Of a stretch of DNA of 5,776 nucleotides, positions 1-5,173 are shown one piece after another. The notes beneath the pieces were generated by a model, which had not been told where the DNA came from, did not search any database, and saw nothing but the letters and a program-made list of their open reading frames with translations. This DNA comes from an uncultured Eubacteriaceae bacterium (lineage in GTDB: Bacteria; Bacillota; Clostridia; Lachnospirales; Lachnospiraceae), in the NCBI GenBank assembly GCA_945938055.1, contig CAMEUH010000169.1, forward strand, positions 1 through 5,776, in the 5' to 3' direction. Position numbers and translations under genes: made by a program. Each line of letters opens with the position of its first letter. The first letter of the stretch is position 1.

Positions 1-729
1 TTAAGCATTTTTTATCCGCCGGCAGTATATCAGAAAGTGGCAATTAAGAGCCGTGTCCGCACGGAAAGCTTTTTCTCATCTTTTAAGGTACTTTTGGAGG
101 AAGGATATCTGAAGGTTGCATCCAATTATTCTTTCAGTAAGAAAAATCAGGAAAAAGTACCGGATAAAAAGAATGAGGAAGAAACAGAAGACATAAAATG
201 TGATACAACCTTTCTGGAGGTGTTGAAAAAATTAAAAAAAAGTGATGCCATTAACGTAAACGAATTCGCAATCAAAGAGGGCGAAACAACACCGCCAAAG
301 CGTTATAATTCCGGTTCCATGATTCTTGCCATGGAAAATGCGGGACAGCTGATTGAAGATGAAGAACTGAGAGCGCAGATTAAAGGAAGCGGAATCGGAA
401 CCAGTGCTACAAGAGCAGAAATCTTAAAAAAACTAAACACCATTAAATATATTGATACAAACGGAAAAACTCAGATTATCACGCCAACACTAATGGGTGA
501 AATGATTTATGACGTGGTGGATTCTTCCATCCGTCAGCTTTTGAATCCGGAACTTACGGCAAGCTGGGAGAAAGGGCTTACGTATGTGGCAGAAGGAACT
601 ATCACGGAAGAAGAGTATATGGTGAAGCTGAAAAATTTTATCTGTAACAGAACATATGGGGTATTAAAACTGAACAACCAATCGCAGTTAATTGCTTATT
701 TTGATGAAGCAGCAAAAAATTACAAGTAA
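1..729 (+). CDS. topB: DNA topoisomerase III, C-terminal part (5' end outside window)
   Basis: Type IA topoisomerase, which cuts and passes single DNA strands to relax negative supercoils and separate linked daughter molecules. The frame is open from base 1, so 242 C-terminal residues are visible and the GTG at 37 is an internal Val codon, not a start. Recognisable family segments are IFYPPAVYQKV near visible residues 3-13, EEGYLKV, the PPKRYNSGSMILAMENAG block, and GIGTSATRA at visible residues 131-139, the TopB counterpart of the GxGxPST motif of TopA. The catalytic Tyr and the Toprim domain must lie upstream. No cysteine pairs occur near the C-terminus, so there is no zinc ribbon. A lysine-rich, charged stretch around visible residues 50-65 looks like a flexible linker. 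The stop is 12 bases before the next gene, suggesting co-transcription. The family call is secure. Whether this is the core chromosomal copy or an element-borne copy cannot be told from this fragment; nothing mobile is visible beside it. Confidence 0.93.
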   Translation, partial: LSIFYPPAVYQKVAIKSRVRTESFFSSFKVLLEEGYLKVASNYSFSKKNQEKVPDKKNEEETEDIKCDTTFLEVLKKLKKSDAINVNEFAIKEGETTPPKRYNSGSMILAMENAGQLIEDEELRAQIKGSGIGTSATRAEILKKLNTIKYIDTNGKTQIITPTLMGEMIYDVVDSSIRQLLNPELTASWEKGLTYVAEGTITEEEYMVKLKNFICNRTYGVLKLNNQSQLIAYFDEAAKNYK

Positions 730-741
730 AGCGGGTTTTTT

Positions 742-2469
742 ATGGAAAACAAATTTGAGAATTTTTTTGAAGTAAAATTTAAGAAAGATGAATATCATAT
801 CGTAACAGCCAATACTTCATTTTACCAGTTTCTGGGCGAACGCTTATATCATACGTTTGACATGTTGATGCCCGAAGAGGATAAAAGCCTTTTGGAGTGT
901 AAGATTCAGGAAAAAATACTGAATCAGTGTTTTATCCTGCATATTTTTGATAAAGACAAGAGTGTACATGAGATGGTATCCTGTCTTATGGAATGTGATG
1001 AAACAGGAAATGTTCTCATACAGATGGCGGAACTTGACAGTCTGTATTGCGAGGATAACCGGTTAAAGGAAGAAGTACAGGATTATATGGCACTTCTTTC
1101 ACAGTTTGATGGAACTTATTTTGTCTATGAAACAAGCAGCGGCATTCTGACATGTTTTCAGTTTAAGCCAGATAAAAAAGTACTGGCATCTTTCACGCTG
1201 GAAGAAGCATATGAAAAGGTATTGAAGAAGCTTGATGAGAAGGGAGTACATAAGGCAGCATGCATTCTGTCGGATATAAGGGAGGGGATGCGAAACTTCC
1301 GGTATTGCATGAATGTGAAGGGTGTTTTTCATGACGGACCATTAACGGAAATGGAAATCTGTGGAACTGCTGTATATCAGGACGGTATTCATACAAAGAC
1401 TGTAGGAAACATTGTAAGGGCCGGAATCGTGAACAGAATGGAAGCAGTACGAAGAGACCAGCTGACAGGACTGATTCTTAAGGAAGATATTACAAATCTG
1501 GCACGGAATCAGATTGATGTGTTAAAGAAAAAGACGATTATCGCCATTATTGATATTGATGATTTTAAGGATGTCAATGATAATTTCGGACACATGAAGG
1601 GTGATGAGGTGCTCCGAAAATGTGCAGCCATCATCATGGAAGAAGTGGAAGGACTGGGAAGTGCGGGAAGAATTGGCGGAGATGAATTCTTTATTGTTCT
1701 GGATTACATGGAAGATAAGGAAGAATTAAGGAGTCTTTTGCGCAGTATTAAAAATGGGATTCTGAATGCATATTCTGTGGAACGGGATGGTTTTTCCATA
1801 TCTACGTCCATTGGCTGTGCCTGTTATCCGGAGGATGTGGATAATTTCAATAATCTGTTTACCCTTGCGGATTATCTTCTGTATCGTGCAAAGAATAAGG
1901 GAAAGAACCGCTATATCATCTATAATATGGAGAAGCATGGTACGGTTGAGGAGATTCTCAGTCAGGGAATTCAAAATATTGGAATCAGCAGCCGTAGAGG
2001 AATGAATAAGGCTGAAATCGTGTGCAGAATAGCAGATCAGGTTTTGGAAGGAGATAATTATCCGGTTAAAAATATTTTTAATGATATCGTGGATTATTTC
2101 GGTGTGGAGCGGATTGTTCTGTACTCGCTGGATGAGAAAAAAGTCCTGTTCCAGTGCGGAAACAATCTGATGTCACAGGAGCAGATTGAGAGTACTTCGG
2201 ATTATATAGTTGATGAATCATTGCAAAAGTTGTATGATAAGGGTGTTTTGATAGTCAATAATATCAAAATGATTGAGAATGTCAGCATGGATGCATATAA
2301 AAAGCTGAAAAAACAGGGCGTTTTATCGTTTATGCACCATGAGATTACCGGAAAGAATGAACGAAAATATCTCATAAGTTATGAATCAGTCATTATCAGA
2401 AATACGTGGAACATGGAAGATATGCAGTTCTTTCGCTTATTTGACCGTATTTTTGCCAGATGTCTGTAG
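742..2469 (+). CDS. Diguanylate cyclase-type protein: PAS-like, PAS-like, GGDEF, GAF-like
   Basis: Predicted cytosolic sensor enzyme that makes the second messenger cyclic di-GMP from two GTP. The 575 residues contain no hydrophobic run long enough for a membrane span and no signal peptide. Residues about 8-105 and 114-226 look like two divergent PAS-type sensor folds, a moderate call based on pattern only. The GGDEF domain covers about 236-395. It opens with DQLTGL (239-244), has the metal and substrate segment DIDDFKDVND (271-280) followed by GH and GD, an intact GGDEF signature at 312-316, and ends at NKGKNRYIIY. The usual RxxD product-inhibition site, expected just before the signature, is absent; the segment there reads EGLGSAGRI. 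Residues about 420-575 resemble a GAF domain (FGVERIVLYSLD, then a GV-I-NN segment), so a second sensor-like module follows the catalytic domain. The ribosome-binding site is weak (GCGGG, six bases before ATG). The gene lies 12 bases after topB and 11 before glmS. Active synthase is likely; the signals sensed are unknown. Confidence 0.9.
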   Translation: MENKFENFFEVKFKKDEYHIVTANTSFYQFLGERLYHTFDMLMPEEDKSLLECKIQEKILNQCFILHIFDKDKSVHEMVSCLMECDETGNVLIQMAELDSLYCEDNRLKEEVQDYMALLSQFDGTYFVYETSSGILTCFQFKPDKKVLASFTLEEAYEKVLKKLDEKGVHKAACILSDIREGMRNFRYCMNVKGVFHDGPLTEMEICGTAVYQDGIHTKTVGNIVRAGIVNRMEAVRRDQLTGLILKEDITNLARNQIDVLKKKTIIAIIDIDDFKDVNDNFGHMKGDEVLRKCAAIIMEEVEGLGSAGRIGGDEFFIVLDYMEDKEELRSLLRSIKNGILNAYSVERDGFSISTSIGCACYPEDVDNFNNLFTLADYLLYRAKNKGKNRYIIYNMEKHGTVEEILSQGIQNIGISSRRGMNKAEIVCRIADQVLEGDNYPVKNIFNDIVDYFGVERIVLYSLDEKKVLFQCGNNLMSQEQIESTSDYIVDESLQKLYDKGVLIVNNIKMIENVSMDAYKKLKKQGVLSFMHHEITGKNERKYLISYESVIIRNTWNMEDMQFFRLFDRIFARCL

Positions 2470-2475
2470 GGAGGT
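2468..2475 (+). promoter_or_regulatory. Ribosome-binding site deciding the glmS start
   Basis: AGGGAGGT is a near-ideal Shine-Dalgarno sequence five bases before the ATG at 2481. It overlaps the stop codon of the GGDEF gene. An in-frame ATG at 2460 lies upstream of this site and would put seven extra residues before the catalytic cysteine, so this site supports the later start. Confidence 0.85.
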
Positions 2476-2480
2476 CAGTT

Positions 2481-4301
2481 ATGTGTGGAATTGTTGGTTA
2501 TGTAGGGAAAAGAGATTGTACGGATGTATTGATGGATGCACTGTCAAAGCTTGAATATAGAGGCTATGATTCTGCAGGAATTGCTGTTTTTGAGAAAAAT
2601 GCAATTCGCGTGGAAAAAACAAAGGGACGTCTTCTGGATTTGGAAAAGAAGATGGAAAAGGAAGGAAAACCGGCAGGACATTGCGGCATCGGGCATACCC
2701 GGTGGGCAACCCATGGAGAGCCTTCTGATATTAATTCCCATCCTCACGGGAATAAAAGAATTTCCATTGTGCATAACGGAATTATTGAAAATTATAAGGA
2801 AATCAAAGACTTTCTCATGAAGGAAGGTTATGGATTTGAAAGTGAGACTGATACGGAGACCGTGGCAAAGCTTTTGGATTATTATTATGACGGAAATCCA
2901 CTTGATACCATTATCCGTGTGCTTGCAGACATTGAAGGTTCCTATGCATTGGGAATCATTTTCCGTGATTTCCCGGACAGAATCTATGCGGTACGTAAAG
3001 ATAGTCCGTTGATTGTGGGTGTGGGAGAAGAGGAAAACTTTATTGCTTCGGATGTTCCGGCAATTCTTAAGTATACAAGGGATTATTATCTGATTGAACA
3101 GGATGAAATCTGTGAACTGACCGCAGATCATATCCGTATTTATGATACACGGAAACATGTCATTGAAAAGGAACTTCAGACCGCAACATGGGATATTGAT
3201 GCAGCAGAAAAGGGCGGCTATGAGCATTTCATGTTAAAGGAAATCCATGAGCAGCCGAAAGCGGTGAAAATGACAGTCAGCCCGCGGGTGAAGAATGGAA
3301 TGCCGGATTTTTCCGAAACCGGTCTTACGCTAGAAAAGTTAAAGCAGTATCATCAGATTTTTGTGGTAGCCTGTGGTACGGCAATGCATGCCGGACTGGT
3401 AAGTAAGTATGTGATTGAAAAGATTGCAAGAATTCCGGTAATTGTGGATATCGCTTCGGAATTCCGTTACCGGGAGCCTTTGATTGGTGAAGGTGACCTG
3501 TTAATTGTGATTTCTCAGTCTGGTGAAACGGCAGATACGCTTGCCGCCCTAAAACTTGGAAAACAGCTGGGAGCAGATACCTTTGCTTTGGTGAATGTGG
3601 TTGGTTCTTCCATTGCAAGAGAGGCAGACATGGTGCTTTATACCAATGCAGGACCGGAGATTTCTGTGGCTTCCACGAAGGCATATTCCGTGCAGATTGC
3701 GGCAATGTATCTGTTTGCATTTGAAGTGGCATATGCAAAAGAAAAGCTTACGGAAGAAGAATGCAGAAAATATGTCAGTAAATTAATGGAAATTCCGGAT
3801 TATATTGAAAAAACCCTGGAATGTAAGACCATCTGCCAGCAGACTGCTGCAAAGCTTATGAATGCCGACAGTCTTCTATACATAGGAAGAGGTCTGGATT
3901 ATGCATTAAGCATGGAAGGCTCCTTAAAGCTTAAGGAGATTTCTTACATTCATTCAGAGTCTTATGCTGCAGGAGAGTTAAAGCATGGTACCATTTCCCT
4001 GGTAACAAAGCAGATGCCGGTGATTGCGGTTGCAACCCAGAAAGGACTTATTGAAAAGACCATCAGCAACATTAAGGAAGTTAAGGCAAGAGGTGCCATG
4101 GTGGTACTGGTATGTGGTGAAACACTGGACATTGAGGATGGCGTGGCGGACTGTATTATCAGACTTCCTGAGGTGGATGAAATTCTGATGCCGACAGTAG
4201 CAGCTATACCGTTACAGTTGATTGCATATTATACGTCAGTACTGAAGGGATGCGATGTGGATAAGCCGAGAAATCTGGCAAAGTCGGTGACGGTAGAATA
4301 A
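2481..4301 (+). CDS. glmS: Glutamine--fructose-6-phosphate aminotransferase (isomerizing)
   Basis: Cytosolic enzyme converting fructose-6-phosphate and glutamine to glucosamine-6-phosphate and glutamate, the first committed step to UDP-GlcNAc for peptidoglycan. The start at 2481 is chosen because Met must be followed directly by the nucleophilic Cys (MCGIVGYVG), giving 606 residues, close to E. coli GlmS (609 with Met, from memory). The N-terminal glutaminase domain (about 2-215) has GHTRWATHG (71-79), HNG (98-100) and SETDTE around D124. With Met removed, these match R73, W74, N98 and D123 of the E. coli enzyme. The first SIS sugar-isomerase domain carries CGT (298-300) and SQSGET (345-350). 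The second has GRG (469-471), E486 and H502 in KEISYIHSESYAAGELKHG, corresponding to E. coli E488 and H504. The C-terminus ends in the conserved LAKSVTVE, with K601 as the Schiff-base lysine. All catalytic residues are present, so activity is expected. There is no room for a glmS ribozyme in the 11-base gap upstream. Confidence 0.98.
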   Translation: MCGIVGYVGKRDCTDVLMDALSKLEYRGYDSAGIAVFEKNAIRVEKTKGRLLDLEKKMEKEGKPAGHCGIGHTRWATHGEPSDINSHPHGNKRISIVHNGIIENYKEIKDFLMKEGYGFESETDTETVAKLLDYYYDGNPLDTIIRVLADIEGSYALGIIFRDFPDRIYAVRKDSPLIVGVGEEENFIASDVPAILKYTRDYYLIEQDEICELTADHIRIYDTRKHVIEKELQTATWDIDAAEKGGYEHFMLKEIHEQPKAVKMTVSPRVKNGMPDFSETGLTLEKLKQYHQIFVVACGTAMHAGLVSKYVIEKIARIPVIVDIASEFRYREPLIGEGDLLIVISQSGETADTLAALKLGKQLGADTFALVNVVGSSIAREADMVLYTNAGPEISVASTKAYSVQIAAMYLFAFEVAYAKEKLTEEECRKYVSKLMEIPDYIEKTLECKTICQQTAAKLMNADSLLYIGRGLDYALSMEGSLKLKEISYIHSESYAAGELKHGTISLVTKQMPVIAVATQKGLIEKTISNIKEVKARGAMVVLVCGETLDIEDGVADCIIRLPEVDEILMPTVAAIPLQLIAYYTSVLKGCDVDKPRNLAKSVTVE

Positions 4302-4350
4302 GAAAATATCAGGCATGCCGGATGGATGTTGGTTACTTTTTTGAAAATGG

Positions 4351-4357
4351 AAAGGAG
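4351..4357 (+). promoter_or_regulatory. Ribosome-binding site favouring a TTG start
   Basis: AAAGGAG lies 10 bases before the in-frame TTG at 4368. The alternative in-frame ATG codons at 4326 and 4347 lie upstream of this site and have no comparable purine-rich sequence before them. The spacing of 10 is slightly long but usable. Confidence 0.65.
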
Positions 4358-4367
4358 TTCAGACACG

Positions 4368-5027
4368 TTGGTAGAAGTTAAGGATTTGTTTAATCTGGAT
4401 GAGACGATTGCAAAGGCATTATTTGAGGATGTTACCTATCCGTGGGAAGTGCTTCCAAGGATTGGTGGATTTATTAAGGAACTTGGGATGACTCTCTTAA
4501 CGGAAGAGTATGACCATCCACAGGAAGATGTCTGGATTGCCAGGAGCGCAAAGGTGGCTCCCACGGCAAGTATCACGGGTCCCTGTATCATAGGAAAAGA
4601 AGCTGAAGTAAGACATTGTGCGTTTATCAGGGGCAATGCCATTGTTGGGGAAGGTGCTGTTGTCGGAAATTCCACGGAGCTTAAGAATGTGGTGCTATTT
4701 AATAAGGTGCAGGTTCCGCATTATAATTATGTGGGCGATTCTGTTCTTGGGTATAAAGCGCACATGGGTGCGGGTTCCATTACTTCCAATGTCAAGTCCG
4801 ATAAAACGCTGGTATGCGTGAATGTGAATGGCGTAAAGATGGAGACCGGCCTTAAGAAGTTTGGTGCCATGGTGGGAGACAATGTTGAAGTAGGATGCGG
4901 AAGCATTTTAAATCCGGGTACGGTTGTGGGAAGAGAATCGAATATTTATCCACTTTCCAGTGTCCGTGGGTATGTGAAGGAGAAAAGCATTTACAAAAAG
5001 CAGGGTGAAGTGGTGGAAAAGCGATAA
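4368..5027 (+). CDS. GlmU-like left-handed beta-helix acyltransferase (TTG start likely)
   Basis: Hexapeptide-repeat protein of 219 residues from the TTG start, or 233 if the ATG at 4326 is used. TTG is preferred because of its Shine-Dalgarno site and because VEVKDLFNL looks like the start of relatives I recall. Residues 1-55 form a short non-repeat region. From about residue 58 (WIARSAKVAPTASI) to the C-terminus, hexapeptide repeats predict a trimeric left-handed beta-helix. R88, K106, H118, Y121 and N141 match, with identical spacing, E. coli GlmU R333, K351, H363, Y366 and N386, the glucosamine-1-phosphate acetylation site; H118 would be the catalytic base. The position of GlmU N377 is His (H132), and the region near K392 needs a one-residue gap. 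The LAAGxGTRM uridylyltransferase domain is missing, so the annotation sometimes given to relatives, UDP-GlcNAc pyrophosphorylase, is unlikely to be literally right. Its place after glmS supports an amino-sugar role. Substrate is unproven; another sugar or nucleotide-sugar acetyltransferase is possible. Confidence 0.8.
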   Translation: MVEVKDLFNLDETIAKALFEDVTYPWEVLPRIGGFIKELGMTLLTEEYDHPQEDVWIARSAKVAPTASITGPCIIGKEAEVRHCAFIRGNAIVGEGAVVGNSTELKNVVLFNKVQVPHYNYVGDSVLGYKAHMGAGSITSNVKSDKTLVCVNVNGVKMETGLKKFGAMVGDNVEVGCGSILNPGTVVGRESNIYPLSSVRGYVKEKSIYKKQGEVVEKR

Positions 5028-5046
5028 GAAAGTAATCTTTCCGGTT

Positions 5047-5070
5047 AAAAAAATAAAAAATTGATAAATA
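5047..5070 (+). promoter_or_regulatory. A-rich tract upstream of promoter (possible UP element)
   Basis: Nearly pure A/T stretch with runs of seven and six A, ending about 15 bases before the proposed -35 box. It could bind the RNA polymerase alpha C-terminal domain or bend DNA. On the + strand it gives A rather than U, so it cannot serve as the tail of a terminator for the preceding gene. The function is inferred from position and composition only. Confidence 0.4.
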
Positions 5071-5074
5071 ATCT

Positions 5075-5098
5075 ACAAATGGAATTGACTAATTTGTC
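5075..5098. promoter_or_regulatory. Dyad sequences over the -35 region (possible operator)
   Basis: Two overlapping symmetric patterns surround the -35 box. One is ACAAAT (5075-5080) and ATTTGT (5092-5097), a perfect six-base inverted repeat with 11 bases between. The other is GACTAATTTGTC (5087-5098), GAC and GTC flanking an A/T core. The second recalls the core of the E. coli IscR type 1 site (GACT, A/T core, AGTC) but is one base shorter. A repressor binding here would block polymerase. Identification of the regulator is speculative. Confidence 0.35.
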
Positions 5099-5113
5099 GT
5101 ATTATGAGAGAAT
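5085..5113 (+). promoter_or_regulatory. Sigma-A-type promoter for the Fe-S scaffold gene
   Basis: TTGACT at 5085-5090 matches five of six bases of the -35 consensus. After a 17-base spacer comes GAGAAT at 5108-5113 (four of six), preceded by TG-A at 5105-5107, an extended -10 element that offsets the weak hexamer. Transcription would start near 5120, giving a leader of about 54 bases. The site is visible by inspection only, with no experimental support. Confidence 0.65.
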
Positions 5114-5129
5114 ACACGTAGATTTATTC

Positions 5130-5154
5130 TTCAGTAACCGAATCCGGTACTGAA
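5130..5154 (+). other. Leader hairpin just before the scaffold gene's ribosome-binding site
   Basis: TTCAGTA-A-CCG pairs with CGGTACTGAA around an AATC loop, giving ten base pairs with one bulged A. The hairpin ends about six bases before the Shine-Dalgarno region. No U-run follows, so it is not an intrinsic terminator. It could stabilise the 5' end of the mRNA or affect ribosome access; neither is shown by the sequence. Confidence 0.55.
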
Positions 5155-5159
5155 CTTAG

Positions 5160-5168
5160 AAAGGAGAT
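5160..5168 (+). promoter_or_regulatory. Strong ribosome-binding site of the Fe-S scaffold gene
   Basis: AAAGGAGAT is an almost complete complement to the 16S rRNA tail. The GGAG core lies seven bases before the ATG at 5174, fixing that start and suggesting efficient translation. Confidence 0.85.
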
Positions 5169-5173
5169 ACAAA

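Noticed and set aside
37..39. GTG as a start codon of the first gene
   Set aside because: The reading frame is open to base 1 and the residues before it (FYPPAVYQK) are conserved topoisomerase III sequence.
2460..2480. Upstream ATG for glmS, overlapping the end of the GGDEF gene
   Set aside because: It would place seven residues before the Met-Cys whose Cys must become the N-terminal nucleophile, and the Shine-Dalgarno site lies after it.
2544..3227. Long open frame on the minus strand (227 codons) opposite glmS
   Set aside because: It is a shadow of the strongly conserved glmS frame, with a low-complexity Ile/Phe/Cys-rich product and no recognisable family.
4312..4319. GGCATGCC palindrome between glmS and the next gene
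   Set aside because: An eight-base palindrome with no loop space and no T-run; not a terminator, and too short to claim as an operator.
4368..5027. Annotation of the beta-helix gene as full GlmU or UDP-GlcNAc pyrophosphorylase
   Set aside because: It is about half the length of GlmU and lacks the N-terminal nucleotide-binding domain needed for uridylyl transfer.
5028..5060. GAAAG-TAAT-CTTTC hairpin after the beta-helix gene as an intrinsic terminator
   Set aside because: The stem is only five pairs and mostly A/T, and the following tract is A-rich rather than T-rich on the + strand. Termination here remains undetermined.
5061..5105. Alternative promoter using TTGATA (5061) or TATTAT (5100)
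   Set aside because: TTGATA has no -10 box at acceptable spacing, and TATTAT lies only nine bases after TTGACT and has no other good -35 partner.
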